Shown here one piece after another: positions 15,255 to 23,878 of a stretch of 43,062 bases of DNA. The notes beneath the pieces are model-generated. The model saw only the letters and a list, made by a program, of their open reading frames with translations. It was not told where the DNA came from and did no database searches. Source of the stretch: Caldilineales bacterium (lineage in GTDB: Bacteria > Chloroflexota > Anaerolineae > J102); contig JAGFJG010000194.1 of NCBI GenBank assembly GCA_024102915.1, positions 1 through 43,062 on the forward strand. Direction: 5' to 3'. The translations under genes and the position numbers were made by a program. How positions within the stretch are numbered: the first letter of the stretch is position 1; the number at the start of each line of letters is the position of its first letter.

Positions 15255-17147
15255 TCACCTCAACACCCGCACATCTCCCTCGCGGCGGGTGATCCGAATC
15301 TGGTCGAGATACTCTAGCAGGGCAAGCGTATATTTTCGGCTGGCGCCAAACAGGTCACGCAGATCGGCCACCGTGATCTGGCCGTGTTCCCGGATGTAAT
15401 TGCGAATGGCAGCGACCATCGCTTCATAGGTCGTGCGCTCGAACGCCACATCGGCGGCCACACGCACCAGGATTCCCTGTTCGATCAGGGCGTTGAAGAC
15501 GGTTTCGTCTACGATCTCCAGGCTTTGCTTGACGCTGGGCGGTGTGTAGGGCTCGGCGCGATAGGCCGCAAGCAGTGCGTCAATGCCGCGCTGCTGGATC
15601 GGCGTGAACCGTACTTCGAAATCAGGCAGCGCCAGGACTGCACCCGTATCGAGTACCAGCCCTTTCGTTTGCGCTCGCATGACAATGGCATTGAACAACC
15701 TGGGCGTCCAGCCGGAATTGGGCTGTAATCGGCTTTTCACCTCTTCTCTCGGCATCCCCGCCCGCAAAGGGTTTGCCGCATGGAAAGCGCCAAGCAGGCC
15801 GACGAGTTTTTGGCTGATGCGACGCCAGCCCGCCGGTGTAATCAGCGGGGAATTTGCATCCGTTTCGTCCAGGCGTTGCGCGCGCCCGGCTGCCAACAAT
15901 TGCGCCAGGGCCGCCTCGCTTTGTTCTCTGGGCAGGTCGACGGCTTGCAGGGCCTGCAATGATATGATCGGCCCCTGCTGATCGATGGCGTTTTCGAGCA
16001 GATCGGAGGCGTCGCCTTTCAGCAGCGTCTGGAATTGGGCGAAAAGCTCGGGGCGACGACGGCGATGGCGGCGGCGCGGCGCTGGATCGACGACAACGCC
16101 TCCGCCCAAAGTGGCGCTCGGCGAGGGCCTGCGGATGATGAAACGGTCGCCGCGGGCCAAAGCGATCGGTTGGTGCAGTTCGATCTGAGCCCAGGCTTCT
16201 GCGCCGGGGACGAGCTTATCATCTTCGAGCAAGCGCAGACGACCGGCCGCCTCGGCAGCGGCGTGGTGAAAGGTGATCTCCATGTTGTGCCGCAGATGTA
16301 CGGGCGCGTTGGCGAGGGCGCGCAAGCGCACATCCACGCGCATCGACCCGCGCAGAACGCCGTCAATCGTCAACACATCACCGCGGCGGATGTCGTCGGG
16401 GTGGAGGCCGGTGAGGTTGACTGCCACCCGCGAGCCAGGTTGGGCGGTTTCGAGTTTGCTTTTGTGGGTTTGCAGGCCGCGAATGCGGCTGCGTCGTTCC
16501 GAGGGGATGATCACGATCTCATCTCCCAGGCGCAGACTGCCGTCGACCAGCGTGCCGGTGACGACAGTGCCGAAGCCTGCCACGCTGAATACGCGGTCGA
16601 TAGGCAGGCGAGGGCGGCCCAGGTCTGGCCGGGAAGGGGATTGCGCCAGGGTTTCGGCGAGGGCGGCTATGAGTTTGGGCAATCCCTGGCCGGTCTGGGC
16701 GGAGACGGGAACGATGGGGGCAGCCCGTAACGAAGTCGGGGCGAGCAGTTCTCGAATCTCCTCTTGCACCAGATCCAACCATTCCGGATCATCCACCAGA
16801 TCGGTCTTGGTCAGAGCTACGACCCCGCGCGGGATTTCCAACAGGTCGAGGATAGCCAGGTGCTCCTGAGTTTGCGGCATGGCGCCCTCGTCGGCGGCGA
16901 CAACAAAAAGGGCGGCATCGATGCCGCCCACGCCAGCCAACATGTTTTTGATGAAGTCGATATGCCCCGGCACATCGACAATCCCCACCGCTTCGCCATC
17001 CGGCAGGTCGAGCCAGGCGAAACCGAGGTCGATGGTCATGCCCCGTTCTTTTTCCTCGCTAAGACGATCGGGGTCGATGCCGCTCAGCGCCTGAACCAGA
17101 GTTGATTTGCCATGATCGACATGCCCGGCGGTGGCGATGACTTTCAT
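15255..17147 (-). CDS. selB: Selenocysteine-specific translation elongation factor
   Basis: SelB is a 630-residue GTPase that delivers selenocysteyl-tRNA to UGA codons followed by a SECIS hairpin. G1 GHVDHGKST is at 8-16, the G2 region ERGMTIDLGFA at 34-44, G3 DVPGH at 58-62 and G4 TKTD at 113-116. EF-Tu-like domains 2 and 3 follow, containing IDRVFSVAGFGTVVTGTL. The C-terminal third has the winged-helix repeats (AAIRNYIREHGQITVADLRDLFGASRKY) that bind the SECIS RNA. The length matches full-size SelB, which separates it from EF-Tu. The ATG overlaps the stop of the coiled-coil gene as ATGA, so translation is coupled. selA, selC, selD and a selenoprotein gene are not in the window. Confidence 0.95.
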   Translation of the reverse strand: MKVIATAGHVDHGKSTLVQALSGIDPDRLSEEKERGMTIDLGFAWLDLPDGEAVGIVDVPGHIDFIKNMLAGVGGIDAALFVVAADEGAMPQTQEHLAILDLLEIPRGVVALTKTDLVDDPEWLDLVQEEIRELLAPTSLRAAPIVPVSAQTGQGLPKLIAALAETLAQSPSRPDLGRPRLPIDRVFSVAGFGTVVTGTLVDGSLRLGDEIVIIPSERRSRIRGLQTHKSKLETAQPGSRVAVNLTGLHPDDIRRGDVLTIDGVLRGSMRVDVRLRALANAPVHLRHNMEITFHHAAAEAAGRLRLLEDDKLVPGAEAWAQIELHQPIALARGDRFIIRRPSPSATLGGGVVVDPAPRRRHRRRRPELFAQFQTLLKGDASDLLENAIDQQGPIISLQALQAVDLPREQSEAALAQLLAAGRAQRLDETDANSPLITPAGWRRISQKLVGLLGAFHAANPLRAGMPREEVKSRLQPNSGWTPRLFNAIVMRAQTKGLVLDTGAVLALPDFEVRFTPIQQRGIDALLAAYRAEPYTPPSVKQSLEIVDETVFNALIEQGILVRVAADVAFERTTYEAMVAAIRNYIREHGQITVADLRDLFGASRKYTLALLEYLDQIRITRREGDVRVLR

Positions 17148-18364
17148 GCCGGTTGGAGCTGATCCTCTTCATACTTCTTCAGCAATTTCTCGCGCTGCGA
17201 CGCCAACTTCTGGATATCTTCCAGCCAACGTTGGGCTGCCGATAACTGCGCGCTGCTCTGGGATTCGCTCACGCGCCAGAGGAATTGCAGGAGGGTATCA
17301 TGTAAGTCTAGCTGTGCCTGGACGTGAGGGAAGCGGTCGGACACGCGGGCATTGGTTTTATCCTGCTGATCCCACCGATACTGCCATTCCAAAAGCTGCT
17401 TTTTCCAAAGCTTTTCATTCTCGGCCACGAAGTTGGCCATTTCCTTCTTCAGGCGTTCTTCCGAAAGTCTCTGCAATTCCGCAACCTGGCTTTGGTCACG
17501 CTGCAATCGTTCCTGGAATTTTTCCAAGGCCGCCAATGAGCGTTTGGACTCCTCATAAACGGCGGCAAATTCCTGGAGGCGTTGACGGTTGGCATCCATT
17601 TGCTTTTCATGAGTGGCCAATGTCTCGCCCCATTCTCGCATCTGGCGCTGGCGATCTGCATCGGCCAATTTGAGCGAATCGATGAACTGCTCCTGACTCC
17701 GTTTCAGGTTGTCCACGATGGGCGGCAGGCCTTGCACCGTCCCTTCCAGCTTCTGGTTCTTTTGTTCCAGCATTTGCAGTTTGCTGCCAGCATCCTCAGC
17801 CCGCTTGAACAGCTCCACATTCTCCTGTTGAATCTGCACAATGCGGCGGTTGTCGTGCGTTCGCTGCTCGGCCAGATAGGGGATCGTGCCGGTGCGGTCT
17901 TCGATCTCTTTGTGCAGATTGGCGGTCTCCTGGCGCAGTTCGATCACGATCTCGCTCAGGCGTCGTTCTTCAGCTTTGCGGACTGCCAGGTCTTCTTCGA
18001 TCACGCGGAAGCGAGGCATTTCTTTGCGGAGTTCGGCTATCGCTCGCGAATTCACCTCGCGATCGGCCAGACGGGCTCGTTCCTGTTCGCGCTGCACCCT
18101 GGTGGTCTCTTCCATCTGATTGTTGACCAGCAGCGTGACCTCATTCTTCAAGTTCTGCAGCGCCTGTTCCAACTGCGTGAATCGCCCCAACTGAGACTGA
18201 GTGTTAGTCAGGCGGGCTTCGAGTTCTTTGACGCGCCGCGCCTGTTCCTGGATTTCGTTGGTCTGCGACTCGACGCGCTGCTGTAATTTGGCGATCTCGG
18301 CCCGATCACGACGATGTTGCTCGTCGAGCCAATTGACCATCTGCGCCAGTTGGGTGGTTTCCAT
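17144..18364 (-). CDS. Coiled-coil protein of unknown function
   Basis: This protein of 406 residues is almost entirely heptad-patterned coiled coil. The first segments are LVNWLDEQHRRDRAEIAKLQQRVESQTNEIQEQARRVKELEARL. The middle contains further long runs of Glu, Gln, Lys and Leu, and the final part has the tryptophan-containing stretch KLWKKQLLEWQYRWDQQDKTN. There is no signal peptide or membrane segment, so it is cytoplasmic. I recall orthologues next to selB in several Chloroflexota, with no assigned function. The stop overlaps the selB start by four bases. Upstream an extended -10 (TGCTATAAT on the minus strand, 18513-18521) lies 149 bases before the ATG and probably drives both genes. 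A structural or adaptor role linked to translation is only a guess. Confidence 0.85.
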   Translation of the reverse strand: METTQLAQMVNWLDEQHRRDRAEIAKLQQRVESQTNEIQEQARRVKELEARLTNTQSQLGRFTQLEQALQNLKNEVTLLVNNQMEETTRVQREQERARLADREVNSRAIAELRKEMPRFRVIEEDLAVRKAEERRLSEIVIELRQETANLHKEIEDRTGTIPYLAEQRTHDNRRIVQIQQENVELFKRAEDAGSKLQMLEQKNQKLEGTVQGLPPIVDNLKRSQEQFIDSLKLADADRQRQMREWGETLATHEKQMDANRQRLQEFAAVYEESKRSLAALEKFQERLQRDQSQVAELQRLSEERLKKEMANFVAENEKLWKKQLLEWQYRWDQQDKTNARVSDRFPHVQAQLDLHDTLLQFLWRVSESQSSAQLSAAQRWLEDIQKLASQREKLLKKYEEDQLQPA

Positions 18365-18512
18365 AATGTTTCAACCTTCGGTAGGGTAGATTTCTTATCT
18401 CGTAGACGGAGCGCTGTACGGGAATCTGCACGCCTGCGCTCGCTCGTCAGAATCGGGCAGGGCGCTGCGGATGTCATCGATCACGTGCTGCCGCCTGCCG
18501 GAAGAGTGTCGA

Positions 18513-18521
18513 ATTATAGCA
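18513..18521 (-). promoter_or_regulatory. Extended -10 for the coiled-coil/selB operon
   Basis: The minus strand reads TGCTATAAT, a consensus extended -10, in the 293-base divergent spacer 18365-18657. No strong -35 is at the right distance, as expected for extended -10 promoters. The same TGCTATA(A/C)T word occurs before the lipid kinase, asnS and mevalonate kinase. I see no tRNA or other gene in the rest of this spacer. Confidence 0.6.
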
Positions 18522-18657
18522 TAGGGTGTCGCAAAGATGGGATAGCGGCAGGGGCCCAGCGGGAGGAAGTTTGGCGAAATGGAAGAAAGCTGGCTGACGT
18601 TGCCGTGCGCGGTCGCTAGCCTATGAATAAGCAATTCTCAATAACGGAACCCGATCT

Positions 18658-18966
18658 ATGAGCGAACCAATCAAACTTGTCATATCCTACAATATGAAAC
18701 CTGGGGAGGAAGAAGCTTGCCAACGTTATGTGGTGGAGGAACTTGGATCGACCCTGAATGAGTTCGGATTTCGCTTTCTGGATGCCTGGTATACCATGTG
18801 GGGAGATGGACCGCAGATGATGGGCAGCGGCCTGTTGGCGGATGTGGAGACCGCCCGAACGTTATTGCTGAGTGATCGCTGGCAAGAGGTAGTCGATGGG
18901 CTGGAGCCGTACGTCGAAGATTTCTCCGTCCGCCTCATCCAGCCTGCCGGGACATTTCAATTGTAG
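18658..18966 (+). CDS. Small conserved protein, probable dimeric alpha/beta-barrel fold
   Basis: This is a 102-residue soluble protein. The first strand (IKLVISYNMKPGEEEACQRYVVEEL), the middle (GFRFLDAWYTMWGDGPQMMGSGLLADVETARTLLLSDRWQEVVDGLEPYVEDFSVRLI) and the overall strand-helix-strand-strand-helix-strand order resemble the ferredoxin-like dimeric alpha/beta-barrel group (Dabb, ABM, NIPSNAP-like). I know similar 100-residue proteins in Chloroflexota without a function. No catalytic residue can be singled out. The ATG has no good Shine-Dalgarno sequence. A clear intrinsic terminator follows 53 bases after the stop, so the gene is a single transcription unit. Confidence 0.75.
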   Translation: MSEPIKLVISYNMKPGEEEACQRYVVEELGSTLNEFGFRFLDAWYTMWGDGPQMMGSGLLADVETARTLLLSDRWQEVVDGLEPYVEDFSVRLIQPAGTFQL

Positions 18967-19019
18967 AGCCGGATTTGGCGGAAGTCGAAAACCGCCGCCA
19001 GGGTTTTGTCTATCGCGCG

Positions 19020-19050
19020 AGGACAGGCATAATAGGCCTGTCCTTTCTGT
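19020..19050 (+). terminator. Intrinsic terminator after the 102-residue gene
   Basis: AGGACAGGC (19020-19028) and GCCTGTCCT (19036-19044) form a perfect 9-bp stem with a 7-base loop, followed by TTCTGTTTG. It is the best classical rho-independent terminator in the window. Confidence 0.85.
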
Positions 19051-19092
19051 TTGTATTCCCCCCTTCCTTCATTTGGCAGCAAGGAAAGACAT

Positions 19093-20766
19093 ATGATGAA
19101 ACGAAAATACCTGGCAATAATACTTGCGATCCTGGCGCTGGCATGGCTGCTCTCGGCGTGCGTCGCCGCGCCCGCGCAGACTCTCCTTTCCGACAGCGCC
19201 ACTAAAGCGCTGCAACCCTCTGAAACCGCCGGGAACGAAGCCGATGCCGCGGAAGATACCCCGGTTGTCGTGGAAACTAAATCGACCGCCGAGACCATTT
19301 CTGAGGTGGCGACGACCGAGGTCGTGACAGAGACTCAGGAGCTGCAACCGGCAGAGCAGACGCCGGATGAATCACAGGTCGAAGAGCCAGCCACGGCGGA
19401 ATCCGAGACTGCCGCGCCCGAACCCCCGGCATCCGACGTCCCCCCGGCCAACGACGAGCCGCAGGCTGAGCCTCCACCGGAACGCATCGCCCCCTCTTCG
19501 GAATTCGTCCGTGACCATGTGCTCGATTTTCTGCGCGGCGCTTATCGCTTCGATTATCCTGCCAATGATAGTTTTGTGCAGGCAGATCTGCCGCTCGATA
19601 CGCCAGGGTTTGAACTGGTCAACGCCTTCGAGAGCGCTCCCTATCAACTGTTCGTTGGCTCGCCTTATCTTGACGGCGAGCGGATCGTCACGCCGGTTAT
19701 CCTCTACAATCCCAAGAGCGAGGCCCGCTGGTGGGGTGAGGTGGGTGACGACGGGTTGGTGACAACGGTCGTTGCGGCCCGGATGCCCCGCCCGCGCTCG
19801 TCACAGGTGAATGGCTGGATCGGACATCTGGTCAAGCTGCCGCCGGGCAGCCCCTATGACGATTACTTCGAAGGCGGTCGCGGCTTGCGACACGGCATTG
19901 ACACCAACCGCGACAATGTGGCGGTGATGCTGGACAGCCTTACGGACTACGATGGCCGCATCCGCATTTTCGGCGAACTACGCTATGGCGTTCCCGACTA
20001 CAATGGGCGCTCGATATTGGTGCGGCAGATCGAATTGCTCGACGAGCGCAACGCTCCCCCGCCAAACGAGAATTCGGCTGAAGCGGCTGCCGAGACAGAA
20101 GCCGTCTCGCCGGAACCCACCCCCTTCTTCGGCCCGATCGGCGCCATTCTCAACCCCGTGCAGGGCGATGTCCTGGCCGAGGTTGCGCAGGTGCGGGGCG
20201 AGGCCGAGGGCGTGGACGATAATCGGGTCGTCATTCGCATCGAAGCCGGTTCGGGCGAAACCCTGGGCGAGGCCCTGGTCACGACCGATGCCGCCAGCCC
20301 TGGCGCCAAAGGCTTCTTCACGATCGAAATCCCCATTTTGGAACCGCCCACAGCCGGGCCGGGCCGCGTCGCCCTGTATGCCGAAAATGCTACGGATGGT
20401 TCACTGGAATTGCTGGCCTGGACGAATATCAATCTGGCTGGCCCCATCACCGGCAAGAGCGCCACGATTTTCCGGCCTGAGCCCGACAGTCGAGTCAAGG
20501 GACGCACAGTGGTGAGCGGTGAAGCGACGAATGTGATCAATGATGTCGTCCTGGTGCGGGTGGAAGATCTGACCGGCGAGGTTTGGGGCCAATCCCGCGC
20601 CCGCGTGCAGGTCTTTGAAGCGGGCTCTCCCGGCGAATGGGAAACCAGCATTGATGTGCGACGCCCGCGCACGCCGCGGGCAGGCCGCATCGCTGTCTAC
20701 GACATCAATCCCCAGGACGACAGCGTGTCATTGTTGGCTGAAATCGGGGTACGGCTGGCGCGATAA
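19093..20766 (+). CDS. Lipoprotein with Gmad2-like immunoglobulin domains
   Basis: This 557-residue exported lipoprotein has the signal MMKRKYLAIILAILALAWLL with lipobox LSAC, Cys23 being the lipid-modified residue. Residues about 26-155 are a low-complexity linker rich in Glu, Thr, Pro and Ala. A globular unknown domain follows (REFVRDHVL is preceded by PSS; the domain ends near QIELLDE). Then come two beta-sandwich modules. Module 1 is IGAILNPVQGDVLAEVAQVRGEAEG to LLAWTNINL, and module 2 is ATIFRPEPDSRVKGRTVVSGEA to SLLAEIGVRL. Both match the Gmad2 (spore-germination immunoglobulin-like) pattern. It is probably a surface-anchored binding protein; the ligand is unknown. ATG 19093 follows AAGGAAAG. 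An in-frame ATG at 19051 would place 14 residues before the signal peptide and is rejected. The sulfotransferase gene follows 7 bases later. Confidence 0.85.
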   Translation: MMKRKYLAIILAILALAWLLSACVAAPAQTLLSDSATKALQPSETAGNEADAAEDTPVVVETKSTAETISEVATTEVVTETQELQPAEQTPDESQVEEPATAESETAAPEPPASDVPPANDEPQAEPPPERIAPSSEFVRDHVLDFLRGAYRFDYPANDSFVQADLPLDTPGFELVNAFESAPYQLFVGSPYLDGERIVTPVILYNPKSEARWWGEVGDDGLVTTVVAARMPRPRSSQVNGWIGHLVKLPPGSPYDDYFEGGRGLRHGIDTNRDNVAVMLDSLTDYDGRIRIFGELRYGVPDYNGRSILVRQIELLDERNAPPPNENSAEAAAETEAVSPEPTPFFGPIGAILNPVQGDVLAEVAQVRGEAEGVDDNRVVIRIEAGSGETLGEALVTTDAASPGAKGFFTIEIPILEPPTAGPGRVALYAENATDGSLELLAWTNINLAGPITGKSATIFRPEPDSRVKGRTVVSGEATNVINDVVLVRVEDLTGEVWGQSRARVQVFEAGSPGEWETSIDVRRPRTPRAGRIAVYDINPQDDSVSLLAEIGVRLAR

Positions 20767-20773
20767 TTTCGCC

Positions 20774-21373
20774 ATGAAGGTATTTGGTGTTGGCATGAAC
20801 AAAACGGGCACGACCACGCTGGCGGTGTGCCTGAAACGCCTCGGCTTTAAACACACGAGCTACAGCCTCGATCTGTTGCGCCACGTCAAACGGGGTGAGT
20901 GGGAGCCGGTCTGGGCGGTCAGTGACGCATTCGATAGCTTCGAGGACTGGCCCTGGCCGCTGACCTTCAAAGAGATGGATGAGCGATATCCCTACGCCCG
21001 CTTCATCCTCACCGTGCGCAAGGACAGCGAGACGTGGATATCGAGCCTGCTCAAGCATGCCGAGCGTACCGGCCCCACCCAGATGCGCGAGTTGGTTTAC
21101 GGCTACGCCATGCCGCAGGGCCACGAGGCGGAACACATCGCCATTTACGAAGCGCACAATCTAGCTGTGGCCGACCACTTTGCGGATCGACCGGAGAAAT
21201 TGCTGACGCTCTGTTGGGAGACCGGCTCGGATTGGGCTGACCTCGGCCAGTTCCTGCAAATGGAAGTGCCGGATGAGTCAATCCCTCATGCCAACAAAGC
21301 CTCGACTGCGTCCTGGCGTCGCTTGCAGAAACGCGTCAAGCACGGGCTGAAGGGAATCCTGACTGCCGACTGA
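20774..21373 (+). CDS. Small sulfotransferase family protein
   Basis: This 199-residue protein starts MKVFGVGMNKTGTTTLAVCLKRLG. The GMNKTGTTTL segment is the 5'-phosphosulfate-binding loop of PAPS-dependent sulfotransferases of the Sulfotransfer_4 type. Other family marks are DLLRHVKRGEWEPVW, DSFEDWPWPLTFKEMDERYPYARFILTVRKDSETWISSL (the 3'-phosphate-binding Arg/Ser segment near 70-95) and the late LTLCWETGSDWADLGQFL. It would move sulfate from PAPS to an unknown acceptor. The length is normal for this compact group. The frame is open upstream to 20615, but that part overlaps the lipoprotein gene; ATG 20774 lies 7 bases after its stop. It is likely the second gene of that transcript. The substrate cannot be predicted. 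Confidence 0.85.
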   Translation: MKVFGVGMNKTGTTTLAVCLKRLGFKHTSYSLDLLRHVKRGEWEPVWAVSDAFDSFEDWPWPLTFKEMDERYPYARFILTVRKDSETWISSLLKHAERTGPTQMRELVYGYAMPQGHEAEHIAIYEAHNLAVADHFADRPEKLLTLCWETGSDWADLGQFLQMEVPDESIPHANKASTASWRRLQKRVKHGLKGILTAD

Positions 21374-21382
21374 CCCGGTTCG

Positions 21383-22309
21383 CTAGCGAGCGGGCATCAC
21401 CCGCATGCCCTCGCTCTCCCCGGCGATCACGCGCAAGGCCTGCGGCAGAATGCGGATGTCGAGCTCGTGGGCATCGCGATAAATGATCTCCCCATCGGCC
21501 AGTACCGGGATGGGGTCGGGGCTGGTGAATCGCAGCCAGGTGCAGCGCCCGCTGTGCACTCTGGCGTCGTGGATGTGGCTGCCATTGAAGGTTTTGGGCA
21601 GCAGCCTGACGATTTGCGGGCGGCTGAGGGCGTCGGCAAAGATGAAATCGAGCAGACCATCGTTCAGCCGCGCTTCGGGCGTAAGATGAAAGACGCCGCC
21701 GGTGCGCCAGCCATTTCCCACATATGCCAGCGGCGTGATGTGGTTCTCGACCCGACCGTCATCCCAGGCGATGGTGGCGGTGGGCGATCGGTAGCTGGCA
21801 ATGGCTTTGAACGCGCCCGCCAGATAGAGCATCGAGCCGCGCAGCCGCTTGATTTTGGCGGCCTCGATATTCACCCGTGCACCGATCGCAATGGTGACGT
21901 CGTTCATGATGAACCGGTCGTTGATGCGCCCGGCATCGAGTGTCAGCACATGTTCGGCGGCAACCAGGTTTTTGCAGGCGGCTTCCAGGTCGGTGGGGAT
22001 GCCGAGTTGGAAGGCGTAATCGTTGGCCGAGCCCAGGGGCAGGATGCCAAGACGGACTGGCGATTGCGCTTTGCCTGCTAGCAGCCCATTTATCACCTCG
22101 CTGATCGCCCCATCTCCGCCCGCAGCAACGACCGGATCGAAACCAGCCTCGACCGCCTGAGCAGCCAAATCGATGGCCTGTTCCGGCGCTGAGGTGATGA
22201 CCAGTTCGAAGTCATAGCCCAGGTCACGCAGAATGCGTTCGACATCGCCCGCGCGTTTGCCCGCGCCCCAGCGATTGGAATAGGGATTGAGGATGATTTT
22301 GGCGGGCAT
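21383..22309 (-). CDS. Diacylglycerol kinase/YegS-type lipid kinase
   Basis: This 308-residue kinase has the diacylglycerol kinase catalytic fold. It phosphorylates a lipid such as diacylglycerol at the inner membrane. The motif VVAAGGDGAISEVINGLL (about 80-97) is the nucleotide-binding GGDG loop, and LGILPLGSANDYAFQLGIP (about 107-125) is the second family signature. FIFADALSRPQIV and LADGEI near the C-terminus complete the beta-sandwich domain. It has no signal or membrane segment, which is usual. ATG 22309 follows AAAGGAATC. A good promoter precedes it (-35 TTGGCA, 16-base spacer, -10 TATAAT with TGC before it). Which lipid is used cannot be told from sequence; phosphatidylinositol or sphingoid relatives exist in the same family. 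Confidence 0.92.
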   Translation of the reverse strand: MPAKIILNPYSNRWGAGKRAGDVERILRDLGYDFELVITSAPEQAIDLAAQAVEAGFDPVVAAGGDGAISEVINGLLAGKAQSPVRLGILPLGSANDYAFQLGIPTDLEAACKNLVAAEHVLTLDAGRINDRFIMNDVTIAIGARVNIEAAKIKRLRGSMLYLAGAFKAIASYRSPTATIAWDDGRVENHITPLAYVGNGWRTGGVFHLTPEARLNDGLLDFIFADALSRPQIVRLLPKTFNGSHIHDARVHSGRCTWLRFTSPDPIPVLADGEIIYRDAHELDIRILPQALRVIAGESEGMRVMPAR

Positions 22310-22353
22310 GATGATTCCTTTGTGTAGTGGATTCTTGCGCTGACCTGATAGGC

Positions 22354-22381
22354 ATTATAGCAGCTTCCATCAGCCTGCCAA
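22354..22381 (-). promoter_or_regulatory. Promoter of the lipid kinase gene
   Basis: On the minus strand, TTGGCA (22376-22381) is separated by 16 bases from TATAAT (22354-22359), which is preceded by TGC. The kinase ATG is 44 bases downstream of the -10. Confidence 0.75.
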
Positions 22382-22403
22382 TTCAACCGCCCTCACCCTC
22401 CCA

Positions 22404-22412
22404 TGCTATAAT
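22404..22412 (+). promoter_or_regulatory. Extended -10 promoter of asnS
   Basis: TGCTATAAT on the plus strand lies 35 bases before the asnS GTG, back to back with the lipid kinase promoter. TTCAAC at 22382-22387 is a weak -35 candidate at 19 bases. A GAGGAG Shine-Dalgarno sequence follows at 22435-22440. Confidence 0.7.
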
Positions 22413-22447
22413 ACACCGTCAATCTGCATTCATCGAGGAGAGCATTC

Positions 22448-23791
22448 GTGGCCCCCATCATCCGTATCCGAGACGCCAAAGACCATGTCGGCGAAGTCGT
22501 ATCTGTGCAAGGCTGGCTGCAACGCCGCACGGGCAAGGGCAAAATCAATTTCCTGCGCTTTCGTGACGGCAGCGGCATCTTCCAGGCCGTCGCTTTTCGT
22601 CCCAATCTGGGCGACGAGAAATTCGAGCTTGTCACCAGCCTGACCACCGAATCCTCCGCCATCCTCACCGGCGTGATCAAGGCCGACGAACGCGCCCCCG
22701 GCACGCCCGGCGGCTATGAAATGGATTTGAGCGATATTGAGATCGTGCAGGTGGCCGAGGAATATCCAATCACCCCCAAAGAACACGGCGTCGAATTCCT
22801 GCTCGACAACCGGCACCTGTGGCTGCGTTCGAACACGCAATGGGCGATCCTGCGCGTGCGCGCCGCCGTGATCCGGGCGATTCGGGATTGGCTGGACGAC
22901 AACGGTTTTCTGCTGGTTGATACCCCCATCCTCACCCCGGCGGCCGGCGAGGGCACGACCACGCTGTTCGAGATCGATTATCACGGAACCCCCGCCTTTC
23001 TGGCTCAGACCGGCCAGCTTTATAACGAGGCCAACATCTTCGCCTTTGGCCGGGTTTACTGCTTTGGCCCCACTTTTCGGGCCGAGAAATCGAAGACCCG
23101 ACGCCATCTCCAGGAATTCTGGATGGTGGAGCCGGAAGTGGCATTCTGCACGCTGGAGCAATTGCTGGAGATCGAGGAGCAGTTTGTCTCGTATATCGTG
23201 CAGACCGTGCTGAAAGATTGCGCCGACGAACTGGCATTGCTAGAGCGCGACACCACATTGTTGCAGAACGTACTCCCGCCCTTCCCGCGCATCAGCTACG
23301 ACCGGGCGGTCGATATGATCAACGAGGCCGCCACCCAGGGCGTTATTGTGCCGCCGAACGACGAACCGGTCCCGGCCATCCCTTGGGGCGAGGACTTCGG
23401 CGCGCCTCACGAAACCTTTCTTGCCAGCAAGTTCGACCGGCCCGTGTTCGTCACGCACTATCCCACGCAGGTGAAGGCGTTTTATATGGAGCCGGAACCA
23501 GGACGGCCAGAGGTTTGCCGCAGCGCCGACATGCTGGCCCCTGAGGGCTATGGCGAGATCATTGGCGGCAGCGAGCGCATGAGCGATCCCACCATGCTGG
23601 AAGCGGCAATCAAGAAGCACAAACTGCCAGAGGACGCCTATGGCTGGTACGTCGATCTGCGCAAATATGGCTCGGTTCCGCACAGCGGTTTCGGGTTGGG
23701 CGTTGAACGCACAGTCGCCTGGCTGACCGGGATTCATCACCTGCGCGAGGCTGTACCATTCCCGCGCGTCCTGGGCCGACTCACCCCTTGA
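22448..23791 (+). CDS. asnS: Asparagine--tRNA ligase
   Basis: This class IIb aminoacyl-tRNA synthetase of 447 residues charges tRNA-Asn. The N-terminal OB-fold anticodon-binding domain (about 1-115, VSVQGWLQRRTGKGKINFLRFRDGSG) is followed by the catalytic core. The core has motif 2 FGPTFRAEKSKTRRHLQEFWMVEPE (about 205-229) and motif 3 GFGLGVERTVAWLTG near the C-terminus. The segment FRAEKSKTRRHL and the FWMVEPE ending are those of AsnS rather than AspS. The start is GTG 22448, seven bases after GAGGAG, and the N-terminus aligns with the OB fold from residue 3. The promoter is the extended -10 at 22404-22412. It appears to be a complete housekeeping gene. Confidence 0.95.
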   Translation: MAPIIRIRDAKDHVGEVVSVQGWLQRRTGKGKINFLRFRDGSGIFQAVAFRPNLGDEKFELVTSLTTESSAILTGVIKADERAPGTPGGYEMDLSDIEIVQVAEEYPITPKEHGVEFLLDNRHLWLRSNTQWAILRVRAAVIRAIRDWLDDNGFLLVDTPILTPAAGEGTTTLFEIDYHGTPAFLAQTGQLYNEANIFAFGRVYCFGPTFRAEKSKTRRHLQEFWMVEPEVAFCTLEQLLEIEEQFVSYIVQTVLKDCADELALLERDTTLLQNVLPPFPRISYDRAVDMINEAATQGVIVPPNDEPVPAIPWGEDFGAPHETFLASKFDRPVFVTHYPTQVKAFYMEPEPGRPEVCRSADMLAPEGYGEIIGGSERMSDPTMLEAAIKKHKLPEDAYGWYVDLRKYGSVPHSGFGLGVERTVAWLTGIHHLREAVPFPRVLGRLTP

Positions 23792-23849
23792 GCAATCGAC
23801 AAAATGGCAAGTGGTCAATGAGTGCAATCTGGTTGAGCCAATCATTGGC

Positions 23850-23877
23850 GGTTGATAGTTGACGGTTGACCATTAGC
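23850..23877. repeat. Heptamer run (GGTTGAC type) before the WecA-like start
   Basis: Four units, GGTTGAT AGTTGAC GGTTGAC CATTAGC, end one base before the ATG at 23879. There is no Shine-Dalgarno sequence. The rest of the 87-base spacer after asnS shows nothing else. Confidence 0.72.
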
Positions 23878-23878
23878 C

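Noticed and set aside
15255..17147. A selenoprotein gene linked to selB
   Set aside because: No in-frame UGA interrupting a conserved frame was noticed in any gene of the window; a dedicated search was not possible here.
18365..18657. Possible selC tRNA in the spacer upstream of the coiled-coil/selB operon
   Set aside because: Neither strand shows a T-loop, an acceptor stem or the long variable arm. Only a promoter is supported.
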